Assembly (NCBI RefSeq): GCF_020911885.1
Contig: NZ_CP087132.1
Span: 1,550,001 to 1,614,000, forward strand
Source of the DNA: Flavobacterium acetivorans
GTDB taxonomy: Bacteria; Bacteroidota; Bacteroidia; Flavobacteriales; Flavobacteriaceae
DNA length: 64,000 nt
Direction: 5' to 3'
Shown here: piece by piece, positions 1 to 9,208 of the stretch
Numbering within the stretch: position 1 is the first letter of the stretch
Layout: each line of letters starts with the position of its first letter
Translations under genes and position numbers: made by a program
Notes under the pieces: generated by a model
Database searches by the model: none
Told to the model about the DNA's origin: nothing
Seen by the model: the letters and a program-made list of their open reading frames with translations, nothing else

Positions 1-1
1 A

Positions 2-451
2 AATATGCTTTCCCAAGATATCCAGATAATCTGGCAATGCGGGAAATTGTATTATGAGGACTATAAGAAATATGACTCAGCTAATGTCAAAGTGTTAGCT
101 TTTGTCGAAAAAATGGATTTTGCGTATGCTGCAGCTGATGTGATTATTTCAAGAGCGGGCGCGTCCTCGGTTTCAGAATTAGCTATCGTGGGAAAACCGG
201 TAATTTTTATCCCATCGCCTAATGTAGCCGAAGATCATCAAACGAAAAATGCAAAAGCAATCGTAGATAAAAAAGGAGCTCTTTTGCTGGTAGAATCAGA
301 ACTTGATTCTCAATTTAGTCTTGTTTTTGAAGCTTTATTGAAAGATCAAGGCAAGCAGAAACAATTGAGTGAGAATATAAAAGAATTAGCAATGCCTGAA
401 GCAACAAAACGAATTGCTGACGAAATTGTGAAGTTAATTAAAAATAAATAG
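2..451 (+). CDS. murG: MurG, C-terminal part (cut by window edge)
   Basis: This is the C-terminal ~150 residues of UDP-GlcNAc:undecaprenyl-pyrophosphoryl-MurNAc-pentapeptide GlcNAc transferase, which makes lipid II at the inner face of the cytoplasmic membrane. The frame is open to the left edge, so the true start is outside the window. The visible part carries the family's nucleotide-sugar binding segment: [12 protein letters not shown] followed by [10 protein letters not shown] and an EDHQTKNA stretch, matching the GT-B C-terminal domain that binds UDP-GlcNAc. murC follows after 12 bases, as in the Bacteroidota dcw cluster. The identification rests on these motifs and on gene order; nothing can be said about the N-terminal domain. 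Confidence 0.93.
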   Translation, partial: NMLSQDIQIIWQCGKLYYEDYKKYDSANVKVLAFVEKMDFAYAAADVIISRAGASSVSELAIVGKPVIFIPSPNVAEDHQTKNAKAIVDKKGALLLVESELDSQFSLVFEALLKDQGKQKQLSENIKELAMPEATKRIADEIVKLIKNK

Positions 452-463
452 TAAGCGATAGCA

Positions 464-1813
464 ATGAATTTAAATCAAATACATAACGTCTATTTCATCG
501 GGATTGGTGGTATCGGAATGAGTGCTTTGGCTCGTTATTTTAAAAATATCGGCAAGCAAGTTTCGGGCTATGATAAGACTCCTACGACTTTGACAAAAGA
601 GTTGATCGAAAGCGGGATTGCTATTCATTTTGAGGACAGTATTAACTTGATTCCAAAAGACTATTTTGTCGAAAATACTTTGGTGATTATTACTCCTGCG
701 GTTCCTAAAACTCATTCTGAATGGAATTATTTTTTGGAAAGAGAATATCATGTTAAAAAAAGAGCCGAGGTATTAGGGATAATAACAAAAGATACTTTTT
801 GTTTTGCCGTTGCCGGAACGCATGGAAAAACAACGACTTCCAGTATTTTAGGACATATATTATATGAAAGCGGCGCCGATGTTACGGCTTTTATAGGCGG
901 AATAGTTGAGAATTATAATTCGAATTTGATAGGAAGCGGAAAAACGGTAACTGTTGTAGAAGCTGATGAATTTGATCGCTCTTTTTTGCATTTGCATCCT
1001 AATATTGCTTGCATTACTTCAATGGATGCAGATCATTTGGATATCTACGGTACCAGTGCAGCTATAGAAGAGTCCTTTGTGGAATTTGCGAATAAGATTG
1101 AAGATAAGAATAGATTATTTATAACGAAGGAGTTGCCTTTAGAAGGTGTAACTGTGGCTGTAAATGAAGATGCGGTTTATAGTGCTTTTAATGTTAGAAT
1201 CGATAATGGGACTTATGTTTTTGATGTAAAAACTCCAGATGGGATTCTAGCAGATTTTCGTTTTGGCTTACCGGGAAAACATAATTTAATGAATGCTTTA
1301 ATGGCTATCGCAATGGCAATAAATTTCGGCACCCCAACCGGTGCTATTGCGATAGCCTTAGCTTCATTTAAGGGAATAAAAAGAAGGTTTTCTTACCAGA
1401 TAAAAACGGATGGTCTAGTTTATATTGATGATTATGCGCATCATCCAACGGAGATTAATGCAGTTTATCAAGCAGTTAGGGAATTGTATCCGACGAAGAA
1501 AGTCTTGGCTGTTTTTCAGCCTCATTTATTCAGCAGAACAAGCGATTTTGCTGCTGATTTCGCCAAAAGTCTTGCTAACTTTGACGAAGTTATTTTGATG
1601 GATATTTATCCTGCTCGAGAACTTCCAATGGAAGGAATAACATCAGAATGGTTGTTGGGAAAAATTGATAATCCAAATAAGAAATTAGTTTCAAAAGAAA
1701 GCGTGGTTGATGCAATTTTAAAGAGTGATGCGTCAATAATTGTGACTATAGGAGCAGGTGATATTGGGGAATTAGTAGGGGAGATAAAACGAACATTAAA
1801 TGAAAATATTTAA
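464..1813 (+). CDS. murC: UDP-N-acetylmuramate--L-alanine ligase MurC
   Basis: MurC is the ATP-dependent cytoplasmic ligase that adds L-alanine to UDP-MurNAc, the first amino acid of the peptidoglycan stem. At 449 residues it is of normal length. Visible motifs are the N-terminal Rossmann glycine-rich loop GIGGIGMS (residues 13-20), the Mur-ligase P-loop GTHGKTTT (118-125), a central ADEFDRSF segment, and DDYAHHPTEI in the C-terminal region. The gene sits between murG and ftsQ and its last 14 bases overlap ftsQ, so translation is probably coupled. The ATG at 464 precedes the conserved loop by the usual distance. Confidence 0.97.
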   Translation: MNLNQIHNVYFIGIGGIGMSALARYFKNIGKQVSGYDKTPTTLTKELIESGIAIHFEDSINLIPKDYFVENTLVIITPAVPKTHSEWNYFLEREYHVKKRAEVLGIITKDTFCFAVAGTHGKTTTSSILGHILYESGADVTAFIGGIVENYNSNLIGSGKTVTVVEADEFDRSFLHLHPNIACITSMDADHLDIYGTSAAIEESFVEFANKIEDKNRLFITKELPLEGVTVAVNEDAVYSAFNVRIDNGTYVFDVKTPDGILADFRFGLPGKHNLMNALMAIAMAINFGTPTGAIAIALASFKGIKRRFSYQIKTDGLVYIDDYAHHPTEINAVYQAVRELYPTKKVLAVFQPHLFSRTSDFAADFAKSLANFDEVILMDIYPARELPMEGITSEWLLGKIDNPNKKLVSKESVVDAILKSDASIIVTIGAGDIGELVGEIKRTLNENI

Positions 1814-2522
1814 TTGGACAAATAGTAGATTGCTTCTGATGATTGGGGTTGTTCTTTTTCTATTTTCATTCACTTCAAAGCGAAATCAAAATAGAAAACT
1901 GACAAAATCAGTAGTGGTTTTTGTTGGAGAAAATACTCTTTTTTTGAAAAGAGAAACGGTTAATAAATTGTTAATAGAAAATAATGAGAACGCATCAAGT
2001 ATAAGAAAAGAAAAATTAGCTTTGAATAGGCTGGAAAGAAAGCTGTCTTCGAACGAGATGATTGAACAATCGGATGTGTTTGTAAGTATTGATGGTGTTT
2101 TGAAAGCCGTGGTGAAACAGAAGACTCCAATAGCAAGGGTTTTTGATGGAAACGACTCTTTTTATATTGATTATGAAGGGGGTGTAATGCCATTATCAGA
2201 CAATTTTACAGCTAGAGTTCCGCTTGTAACTGGTGCAATAAATAAAAAAAACAACGATAAATTAGTTCAATTGTTACGTGTAATTTATGATGATGATTTT
2301 TTGAAAAAAAACATTATTGCGATTCAAATTATGCCGAGCGGGAGCTTAAAAATGCTTAATAGGAATTACAATTACCAAATTAATTTTGGTGGAACGGCTA
2401 ATTTTGAACAAAAATTTAAAGATTATAAAGCTTTTTTTCAAAAAGCAGTTTTAGATAGTTCGTTGTATAAATATAAAAAGATAGATCTCAGATTTACAAA
2501 ACAAGTAGTTTGCACTAAATAA
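1800..2522 (+). CDS. ftsQ: Cell division protein FtsQ
   Basis: FtsQ is the bitopic divisome protein that links early (FtsZ-side) and late (septal synthase) division proteins. This 240-residue protein has a short basic N-terminus, one membrane segment at about residues 10-25 (LLLMIGVVLFLFSF), then a periplasmic domain. Sequence conservation in FtsQ is low, so the assignment leans on topology, length and position between murC (14-base overlap) and ftsA (6-base gap). The segment VFVSIDGVLKAVVKQKTPIARVF fits the POTRA/beta junction seen in the family. Confidence 0.88.
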   Translation: MKIFNWTNSRLLLMIGVVLFLFSFTSKRNQNRKLTKSVVVFVGENTLFLKRETVNKLLIENNENASSIRKEKLALNRLERKLSSNEMIEQSDVFVSIDGVLKAVVKQKTPIARVFDGNDSFYIDYEGGVMPLSDNFTARVPLVTGAINKKNNDKLVQLLRVIYDDDFLKKNIIAIQIMPSGSLKMLNRNYNYQINFGGTANFEQKFKDYKAFFQKAVLDSSLYKYKKIDLRFTKQVVCTK

Positions 2523-2528
2523 TAGATA

Positions 2529-3905
2529 ATGGAAAAAGAGAATATTGCAGTGGGTCTAGATATTGGGACAACCAAAATTGTTGCCATGATAGGCAAGAAA
2601 AATGAGTATGGTAAGTTAGAGATCTTAGGAGTTGGTAAAGCTAAAAGTTTAGGTGTTGCCAGAGGAGTAGTTAACAATATTACCCAAACAATACAGTCTA
2701 TTCAGCAAGCAATAGGAGAAGCCGAGAATAATTCGGGTTATAAAATAAAAGATGTTGTTGTGGGAATTGCAGGTCAACACATACGCAGCATTCAGCATAC
2801 AGATTATATTAGCAGAAACAATCCTGAAGAAGTAATTGGAGGGGCAGATATTCAGCTTTTGATTGATCAGGTAAATAAATTGGCGATGTTGCCCGGAGAA
2901 GAAATAATCCATGTTTTACCTCAAGAATTTAAAATTGACGGGCAGTCAGAAATCAAAGAGCCTATTGGGATGTATGGCGGAAGATTAGAGTCTAGTTTTC
3001 ATGTCGTAGTGGGGCAGGCTTCGTCAATAAGAAATGTAGGAAGATGTATCCAAAGTTCGGGAATTGAATTGTCAGGATTGACGTTGGAGCCATTAGCGTC
3101 TTCAGATGCAGTATTGAGTCAGGAAGAAAAAGAAGCTGGAGTAGCTTTGATTGATATCGGTGGTGGTACAACAGATTTGGCCATTTTCAAAGATGGGATA
3201 ATTCGTCACACTGCTGTAATTCCTTTTGGAGGAAATGTAATTTCGGATGATATCAAAGAAGGTTGTTCTATTATTGAAAAGCAAGCCGAATTATTGAAAG
3301 TGAAATTTGGATCTGCTTGGCCGGGAGAAAATAAAGACAATGAAATTGTTTCTATTCCTGGATTGAGAGGAAGAGAGCCAAAAGAGATTTCTTTGAAAAA
3401 CTTGTCGAAAATAATTCATGCTCGTGTTGTGGAAATTGTAGAGCAGGTTTTTACAGAAATAAAAGCTTACGGACACGAAGATCCGCGCAAGAAATTAATT
3501 GCCGGAATTGTGCTTACAGGTGGCGGCGCACAGCTAAAACATATAAAGCAATTAGTAGAATATATCACTGGAATGGACACCAGAATAGGTTATCCAAATG
3601 AGCATTTAGCGGGTGATTCTGATGAGGAATTTTCAAGTCCATTATATGCAACAGCGGTTGGTCTGGTAATGAATAGTATTGAGAATAATACTCAAAGCGC
3701 AGTCAGAAAAGACGAAATCGTTGCTCCAAAAATACCAGTTTATAGAGCGCCTGCTTTCGAAACTAATGAATTAAGAGAAGAAGAACGGGAAGAGCAAACT
3801 AAAAAATATGAAAAGAAAGAAGAATCTACGGGAGATAAGATTAAGAGATCTTTTTTTGATCGTTATGTAGATAAGATTAAGGATTTTTTAGATAATGCAG
3901 AATAG
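2529..3905 (+). CDS. ftsA: Cell division protein FtsA
   Basis: FtsA is the actin-fold ATPase that tethers FtsZ filaments to the membrane and recruits later divisome proteins. The 458-residue protein shows the phosphate-1 loop GLDIGTT (from residue 9), a second phosphate loop in DIGGGTTDLAIF, and the adenosine-binding TGGGAQLKHI. The acidic and basic C-terminal extension ends in an amphipathic stretch (KIKRSFFDRYVDKIKDFLDN), which matches the membrane-targeting helix. It follows ftsQ by 6 bases and precedes ftsZ by 58 bases. Confidence 0.97.
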   Translation: MEKENIAVGLDIGTTKIVAMIGKKNEYGKLEILGVGKAKSLGVARGVVNNITQTIQSIQQAIGEAENNSGYKIKDVVVGIAGQHIRSIQHTDYISRNNPEEVIGGADIQLLIDQVNKLAMLPGEEIIHVLPQEFKIDGQSEIKEPIGMYGGRLESSFHVVVGQASSIRNVGRCIQSSGIELSGLTLEPLASSDAVLSQEEKEAGVALIDIGGGTTDLAIFKDGIIRHTAVIPFGGNVISDDIKEGCSIIEKQAELLKVKFGSAWPGENKDNEIVSIPGLRGREPKEISLKNLSKIIHARVVEIVEQVFTEIKAYGHEDPRKKLIAGIVLTGGGAQLKHIKQLVEYITGMDTRIGYPNEHLAGDSDEEFSSPLYATAVGLVMNSIENNTQSAVRKDEIVAPKIPVYRAPAFETNELREEEREEQTKKYEKKEESTGDKIKRSFFDRYVDKIKDFLDNAE

Positions 3906-3963
3906 GGGTAACGCCCAAAATATTAAAACAACAATTTATAATTAATATCAAAAACCAAATAAT

Positions 3964-5895
3964 ATGATGAGCAACTCAGAATTTGGAAGTATTTCATTTG
4001 ATTTACCAAAAAACCAATCAAATGTAATCAAAGTAATTGGTGTCGGTGGAGGCGGTAGTAATGCTATAAACCACATGTTTAAACAAGGAATTAAAGGAGT
4101 GGATTTTATTGTTTGTAATACTGATTCTCAGGCATTACAGAATAGTGCTGTTCCAAATAAAATTCAGTTGGGAGTAAACTTGACTGAAGGTCTTGGTGCT
4201 GGTGCAAATCCAGATGTGGGACAACAGTCAGCTATAGAAAGTATAGCCGATATCGAAAAAATGTTGGATCGCAATACTAAGATGGTTTTTATTACAGCAG
4301 GAATGGGCGGAGGTACCGGTACAGGTGCAGCGCCAGTAATTGCTCAATTGGCCAAAGAAAGAGAAATTCTTACTGTAGGTATTGTAACATTGCCGTTTTT
4401 GTTTGAAGGGAAAGTACGTCAGGAACAAGCAAAAATAGGAATCGAAAAACTGCGCAAACAGGTCGATTCTTTAATAGTTATCAATAACAATAAGTTAAGA
4501 GAAGTATATGGAAATCTTGGTTTCAAAGCTGGGTTTTCAAAAGCGGATGAAGTTTTGGCTACAGCCTCAAGAGGTATTGCCGAAGTAATAACACATCACT
4601 ACACGCAAAATATCGATTTACGTGATGCTAAGACTGTTTTGGCAAATAGTGGAACGGCTATTATGGGCTCTTCTGTTTCTTCAGGCGAAAACAGAGCCAA
4701 AGAAGCTATTATTTCAGCCTTAGATTCTCCTTTACTAAATGATAATAAAATTACAGGGGCCAAAAACGTATTGTTGCTCATCGTTTCTGGATCTAATGAA
4801 ATCACTTTGGATGAAATTGGTGAAATCAATGACCATATTCAAGCCGAAGCAGGTTTCAATGCTAATATTATTATGGGTGTTGGTGAAGATGAAACATTAG
4901 GAGATGCTATTGCAGTGACAATTATTGCCACAGGATTTGATATCGAACAACAAAACGGGATTGTAAATACAGAGCCAAAAAAGATAATTCATACGCTAGA
5001 AGACGAACAAAGAAGTGTTTATAATCTAACTAAAAATACGGTTCCTGCTTTCGATTTAGATACCGAAACTCCGAAAGCCAATACAGAAGAAAGAGTAGTT
5101 TTTGAATTAACAGAAGATAAAGTTGCTCCTGAACCTATTGTTCCTGTAGAAGGGAATGAAGATTTGATGGCTATGTCTGAGTTTATAAAAAACCTAGATG
5201 TAGCTTTTGAAATCGTATCTCCTATAAAAGATACCGATTTTACTTTTACGGCTCCAAAAGCTGTCGAAGTTAAAGAAGTGCCGCAACCTAAAGCAATTGA
5301 AAGACAAGAGCAAACTACTTTTTCTTTTGATTTACCACTTTCTAAGCCGGAGCCAGTAGCGGTAAAAGAGCCGGAGGTTTTGTTTGAATTAACAAATGAA
5401 ACTCGAGATATAAAAGTAAATCAACCAGTTCAATTTGTGCCTGTAACGGAGGTTTCGGATAAAGGGGTTATCAAGTATTCTCTAGAGGAATATATGGAAT
5501 TAGAAAATGATTTTATGACTTCTAAGCCTGTTTCAAAAGTAGTTGAAGAGGTTGTTCCTGAGGAGTTGAACATCACGATGAAGCAAGTTGAGAGTTATGC
5601 AAATGCTCCGTCAAAATTAGAGGAAATCTCCCCTATGGAAATGACGATCGAAGAGACTCTAAGACTTAGAGCCGATGAGAGAAGAAAAAAATTAAAAGAA
5701 TTCAATTATAAGTTTCACAACAATGTTTCTAAAATTGATGAGTATGAAAAGGAGCCTGCTTATAAAAGATTGGGTATAGATATATCAAATACACAAGCTA
5801 ATAATACTACTTCAAGAATATCTGTTGGGATGGATAGCAATAATGATTTACAGCTGCGTTCTAATAACTCGTATTTACACGACAATGTAGACTAG
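3964..5895 (+). CDS. ftsZ: Cell division protein FtsZ
   Basis: FtsZ is the tubulin-like GTPase that forms the cytokinetic Z-ring. The N-terminal ~325 residues carry the GTP-binding GGGGSNAINHM start, the tubulin signature GGGTGTG (residues 115-121) and the T7-loop region. At 643 residues it is nearly twice the length of E. coli FtsZ (383). The surplus is an acidic, proline- and valine-rich linker of roughly 270 residues, followed by a basic stretch near 570-590 (RLRADERRKKLKEFNYKFH) and a polar tail. Long linkers are usual in Flavobacteria. Two ATGs lie side by side, so the start could be 3964 or 3967. A terminator follows at 5919. Confidence 0.97.
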   Translation: MMSNSEFGSISFDLPKNQSNVIKVIGVGGGGSNAINHMFKQGIKGVDFIVCNTDSQALQNSAVPNKIQLGVNLTEGLGAGANPDVGQQSAIESIADIEKMLDRNTKMVFITAGMGGGTGTGAAPVIAQLAKEREILTVGIVTLPFLFEGKVRQEQAKIGIEKLRKQVDSLIVINNNKLREVYGNLGFKAGFSKADEVLATASRGIAEVITHHYTQNIDLRDAKTVLANSGTAIMGSSVSSGENRAKEAIISALDSPLLNDNKITGAKNVLLLIVSGSNEITLDEIGEINDHIQAEAGFNANIIMGVGEDETLGDAIAVTIIATGFDIEQQNGIVNTEPKKIIHTLEDEQRSVYNLTKNTVPAFDLDTETPKANTEERVVFELTEDKVAPEPIVPVEGNEDLMAMSEFIKNLDVAFEIVSPIKDTDFTFTAPKAVEVKEVPQPKAIERQEQTTFSFDLPLSKPEPVAVKEPEVLFELTNETRDIKVNQPVQFVPVTEVSDKGVIKYSLEEYMELENDFMTSKPVSKVVEEVVPEELNITMKQVESYANAPSKLEEISPMEMTIEETLRLRADERRKKLKEFNYKFHNNVSKIDEYEKEPAYKRLGIDISNTQANNTTSRISVGMDSNNDLQLRSNNSYLHDNVD

Positions 5896-5918
5896 TCAAC
5901 TTGAATCAAAATCAAAAC

Positions 5919-5957
5919 AACCCGAAAATTGAATTTAATTTTCGGGTTATTTTTTTT
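5919..5957 (+). terminator. Rho-independent terminator after ftsZ
   Basis: A perfect 12-bp stem (AACCCGAAAATT / AATTTTCGGGTT) with a 6-base loop is followed by A and eight T. It closes the dcw gene run 24 bases after the ftsZ stop. Confidence 0.9.
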
Positions 5958-6129
5958 ATCTTCGCAGCACAATAATTGAAGGTGATGATGTTTGAGGACT
6001 TATAGTTCTTCTCATGAGAGTGTTTTCTCATCAAATGCTTTTCATTACTATTTGAAACGCTAAAATTAGTTTCAAAAAATCAAAAAAAATTAAACTAAAG
6101 CGGATAACGCTTCATAAAATAAAAATAAA

Positions 6130-6579
6130 ATGAGTTTATCAAAAAACATCATGGGCGAAATGAAAACCGCCATGAGAGCCAAAGATACGGTAGCTTTAGA
6201 AGCTTTAAGAGCAATCAAATCTGAAATCCTTTTGGCTGAAACTGCATCAGGATCAAAAGAGGAAATTTCTGAAGCTGACGAAATAAAATTACTTCAAAGA
6301 TTGGTTAAAACCCGTAAAGAGAGTGCTAAGATTTTTACAGAACAAAACCGTTTGGATTTAGCTGAGCCAGAATTGGCACAGGTGGCTGTAATTGAAAAGT
6401 TCTTACCGGCACAATTAAGTGAAGCTGAAGTGGAAGCTGTTATTGTGAAAATCATTGCCGAAACCGGAGCATCTGGAATTGCTTCAATGGGTAAAGTAAT
6501 GGGATTGGCTTCGGCACAATTAGGCGGAACTGCAGAAGGAAAAACGATTTCTACAATCGTTAAGAAACTATTGACGTAG
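6130..6579 (+). CDS. GatB/YqeY domain protein
   Basis: A 149-residue protein of the YqeY family, related to the tail domain of the aspartyl/glutamyl-tRNA amidotransferase subunit GatB. The whole protein is the YqeY domain: a helical N-terminal half (MKTAMRAKDTVALEALRAIKSE) and a C-terminal half with FLPAQLSEAEVE and GKVMG. The exact role of free-standing YqeY proteins is not settled; a link to tRNA or amide metabolism is inferred from homology to GatB only. It is transcribed alone between the ftsZ terminator and tRNA-Arg. The leader holds small inverted repeats (TTTGAAAC at 6051, GTTTCAAA at 6069). Confidence 0.9.
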   Translation: MSLSKNIMGEMKTAMRAKDTVALEALRAIKSEILLAETASGSKEEISEADEIKLLQRLVKTRKESAKIFTEQNRLDLAEPELAQVAVIEKFLPAQLSEAEVEAVIVKIIAETGASGIASMGKVMGLASAQLGGTAEGKTISTIVKKLLT

Positions 6580-6648
6580 CATTTTATTTAGATTGTTGAT
6601 TACTTTTTTTTAAATCTACTATCATTAATCGACAATCTCAAATATAAC

Positions 6649-6722
6649 GGCTGCGTAGTTCAACTGGATAGAATATCAGATTTCGACTCTGAGGGTTGCA
6701 GGTTCGAACCCTGTCGCGGCCA
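6649..6722 (+). tRNA. tRNA-Arg (anticodon TCG)
   Basis: The acceptor arms GGCTGCG and CGCGGCC pair with one G-T wobble. The anticodon stem TCAGA/TCTGA closes a 7-base loop TTTCGAC whose centre, TCG, reads arginine CGN codons. The T-arm is GCAGG-TTCGAAC-CCTGT. The gene is 74 nt with discriminator A; the 3' CCA is not encoded. Confidence 0.95.
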
Positions 6723-6736
6723 CTTCAATATGGGCA

Positions 6737-6778
6737 ACAAAAAGACAAATTTACTTTTGTCTTTTTGTTGCTTTTTTT
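6737..6778 (+). terminator. Terminator after tRNA-Arg
   Basis: The arms AAAAAGACAAA and TTTGTCTTTTT form a hairpin 15 bases after the tRNA, followed by GTTGC and seven T. Confidence 0.8.
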
Positions 6779-6837
6779 GTTTCCGACTATTGGTTTTTGT
6801 AGTTTAGAGCAATCAATTAGGTTAAAAAGTAAGATAG

Positions 6838-7653
6838 ATGAGTCTAGTTCAGATTTTTATAATTGTATTTTTTGGTTTTTTTATCGCTTTGTTGTTTTTT
6901 GGGGCTATTATTGAGCCTTTGTATGTGCTTGTTTTTAATAAACCAGTTTATATTCATTGGTATCCTTTTGGACAAAAATTAACCGCTTCTCAAAGAAGTA
7001 TCTTGGAAAAGGAATTTGTGTTTTATGGAAAATTATCCGATAAAAGAAAGCGGTTTTTTGAGTTTAGGGTAGCTGCATTTATATCGAAGTATAAATTTAT
7101 AGGTAAAGAAGGTTTTGTCATTACGGATCAGGTTAAAGTATTGGTTTCGGCTACTTTTGTGATGCTTACTTTTGGAATAAGGTACTATTTGATAAAGGTA
7201 TTTAATAAGATTATCATTTATCCAGAGGCGTATTTTTCAACGATAAATAAAGAATTTCATAAGGGAGAGTTTAATCCGGGAGTAAAGGCAGTCGTTTTTT
7301 CTTGGAAGGATTTTAAGGAAGGTTTTCAATTTGAAAACGATAATATTAATCTTGGTCTGCATGAATTTGCTCACGCTTTGTATTTTCATGGTTTAAAAGC
7401 TAAAGATCAAAGCAGTGTTGTATTTGCAGATGCCTATGTCAAAATACAAGAGTATTTAGTGCAGCCTAAAGTTTTGGATCATCTCATTGCTTCAAATTAT
7501 TTAAGGATTTATGCTTATACCAGTCAGGCTGAATTTTTTGCTGTAGTTTTAGAACATTTCTTTGAAACGCCACAGCTTTTTAAACAGGAGTTCCCTGAAT
7601 TGTATAATAATATTAGAAGTATGATCAACTTTGAGGAAAGCGATTTGCAGTAG
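6838..7653 (+). CDS. Membrane-anchored zinc peptidase, MtfA/M90 type
   Basis: A 271-residue protein with an N-terminal membrane helix (about residues 4-28, rich in Phe, Ile and Val) and a metallopeptidase domain. The zinc motif is HEFAH at residues 175-179, in the context GLHEFAHALYFHG, which matches the M90 family of MtfA. A downstream Glu in YTSQAEFFAVVLEHFFE (about 222-238) is a candidate third ligand. E. coli MtfA is soluble, so the membrane anchor is a difference. The substrate is unknown. The gene stands alone between the tRNA-Arg terminator and the CBS gene; ATG 6838 is the first in frame before the membrane helix. Confidence 0.85.
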   Translation: MSLVQIFIIVFFGFFIALLFFGAIIEPLYVLVFNKPVYIHWYPFGQKLTASQRSILEKEFVFYGKLSDKRKRFFEFRVAAFISKYKFIGKEGFVITDQVKVLVSATFVMLTFGIRYYLIKVFNKIIIYPEAYFSTINKEFHKGEFNPGVKAVVFSWKDFKEGFQFENDNINLGLHEFAHALYFHGLKAKDQSSVVFADAYVKIQEYLVQPKVLDHLIASNYLRIYAYTSQAEFFAVVLEHFFETPQLFKQEFPELYNNIRSMINFEESDLQ

Positions 7654-7797
7654 AAAAGGGTTCTTGTTTTAGGATTATTTGAATTTGTGAAAGAGTATTC
7701 TTTGTAAGAATTAAATGGGGCAATTGCGGATGATAAACATCATGTTTTTAATGCTTTGTTTGAGTTAATTTTGAATAAATCAAAAAACTAGTAGATT

Positions 7798-8220
7798 ATG
7801 AAAGAAAAGGTACCAGTATCAGTTATAATGACTAAAAATGTCATTAAATTAAATAAAACAGATGATTTAATAAAAGCCGAAAAGCTTTTTAAGAAACATA
7901 AAATTAGACATATTCCTGTTGTGGATGGCAATAAAATAATTGGTATGCTTAGCTATACGGATTTATTGCGAATCTCATTTGTTGATGCTGTTGATGATGA
8001 TGCGGAGGTAGTTGATGTAACGCTCTATAATATGTTTACTATTGAACAGGTAATGGCTAAGAAGTTGATTACCGTATCGCCTGAAACAACTATAAAAGCA
8101 ACTGCTGAAATCTTGTCTGAGAACGAGTTTCATGCCTTACCGGTTTGTTTAGGTGATTTGTTGGTTGGGATTGTAACTACTACTGATTTGATAAAATATC
8201 TTATAGATCAATACAAATAA
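7798..8220 (+). CDS. CBS-domain protein
   Basis: A 140-residue protein made of two CBS domains in tandem (about residues 6-60 and 76-136), with typical strands such as IRHIPVVDGNKIIGMLSYTD and FHALPVCLGDLLVGIVTTTD. Paired CBS modules bind adenosyl ligands (AMP, ATP, SAM) and act as sensors. No catalytic or membrane domain is attached, so the partner is unknown. A bidirectional terminator separates it from the convergent rpe. The 144 bases upstream hold no recognisable gene. Confidence 0.88.
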   Translation: MKEKVPVSVIMTKNVIKLNKTDDLIKAEKLFKKHKIRHIPVVDGNKIIGMLSYTDLLRISFVDAVDDDAEVVDVTLYNMFTIEQVMAKKLITVSPETTIKATAEILSENEFHALPVCLGDLLVGIVTTTDLIKYLIDQYK

Positions 8221-8258
8221 AAAAAAACTCCCTTTCTCTAATTTGAAAGGGAGTTTTT
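8221..8258. terminator. Bidirectional terminator between CBS gene and rpe
   Basis: The arms AAAAACTCCCTTTC and GAAAGGGAGTTTTT form a perfect 14-bp stem with an 8-base loop, with A-tract and T-tract on the two sides. It can serve both converging genes. Confidence 0.9.
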
Positions 8259-8264
8259 GCTTTT

Positions 8265-8927
8265 TTAGAATGCTGTTAATTTCTTTAAATCAGCAATGGT
8301 TTCTGTTGGGTTTACTGCTTTAAAAACAAAGCTTCCGGCAACAAGAACATCTGCTCCGGCTTCAACCAGTTGTTTTGCATTTTTATTGGTCACTCCTCCG
8401 TCCACTTCGATTAATGTAGAGGCTCCTTTTCTTGTGATTAAATCTTTTAACTTTTTAACTTTAGCATAAGTGTTTTCGATGAAAGATTGTCCTCCAAAAC
8501 CTGGATTGACACTCATAATACAAACTAAATCGATATCATTGATTATATCCTCTAGTAAGTCGATATTTGTGTGTGGGTTGATGGCTACACCAGCTTTCAT
8601 TCCTTCTGCTTTGATCGCTTGTAGTGTTCTGTGAAGGTGTGTGCAGGCTTCATAGTGTACGCTTAATACATTAGCTCCTAATTCAGCAAAAGTTTTAATG
8701 TAACGATCTGGATCTATAATCATCAAGTGTACATCAATAGTTTTCTTAGCATGCTTGTTTATTGCTTCTAAAACTGGCATACCATAAGAAATGTTAGGAA
8801 CAAAAACACCGTCCATGATGTCGATATGAAACCAATCAGCTTCGCTGTTGTTAATCATTTCAATGTCTCGTTGTAGATTTCCAAAATCTGCCGCTAGGAC
8901 TGATGGTGCGATAAGTGTATTCTTCAT
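8265..8927 (-). CDS. rpe: Ribulose-phosphate 3-epimerase
   Basis: A 220-residue TIM-barrel enzyme that interconverts D-ribulose 5-phosphate and D-xylulose 5-phosphate in the pentose phosphate pathway. It starts with IAPSVLAADFGNL. The metal ligands are visible: His34 and Asp36 in WFHIDIMDG, His67 in DVHLMI, and an Asp in EVDGGVT. The phosphate-binding MSVNPGFGGQSFI is intact. Length is normal. It is a single minus-strand gene after rpoD, with its own candidate -7 box at 8981-8988. Confidence 0.97.
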   Translation of the reverse strand: MKNTLIAPSVLAADFGNLQRDIEMINNSEADWFHIDIMDGVFVPNISYGMPVLEAINKHAKKTIDVHLMIIDPDRYIKTFAELGANVLSVHYEACTHLHRTLQAIKAEGMKAGVAINPHTNIDLLEDIINDIDLVCIMSVNPGFGGQSFIENTYAKVKKLKDLITRKGASTLIEVDGGVTNKNAKQLVEAGADVLVAGSFVFKAVNPTETIADLKKLTAF

Positions 8928-9208
8928 TTTGTAGTTGTTGTGTTGAGACGAGCTGCGTCTTTACAGTTGAGTTATTTGTGCAAAATTAGTTTATTTAAAA
9001 CAAACTGGAAAGATTTTTTTGTTGAAGGAACATTCTGTAAACTATCTGTGTATTACGTAAGGGAGTGCTTCGCTTTGTATTTATTTTTATAGGAGTTCAG
9101 TGAACTTCGAGAGTTTTACTGAAAAAGTAAAACTCCGGTAATCAGCCGGAGTTTCAATCATCAATCAAAAAACGAACAGTTAATCAGACTGTTGTTTGCT
9201 TTAAAAAA
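8928..9208. other. Intergenic region between rpe and rpoD
   Basis: No coding potential is seen. It holds the rpe leader (minus strand, A/C-rich, CAACAACTAC next to the start codon), a candidate rpe -7 box TAATTTTG at 8981-8988 on the minus strand, and a GC-rich hairpin at 9129-9154 (AACTCCGG / CCGGAGTT). That hairpin is followed by T-rich sequence on the minus strand, so it may be a second terminator behind rpoD. Confidence 0.55.
8981..8988 (-). promoter_or_regulatory. Candidate -7 box of rpe
   Basis: The minus strand reads TAATTTTG, a match to the Bacteroidota TAnnTTTG element, about 54 bases upstream of the rpe start. No convincing -33 TTG was found at standard spacing. Confidence 0.4.

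Noticed and set aside
6696..6914. Short open frame running from the tRNA-Arg into the peptidase gene
   Set aside because: It overlaps the tRNA and its terminator and lies out of frame with the peptidase.
7654..7797. Possible gene remnant between the peptidase and CBS genes
   Set aside because: Too short and no recognisable similarity; read as plain intergenic sequence.
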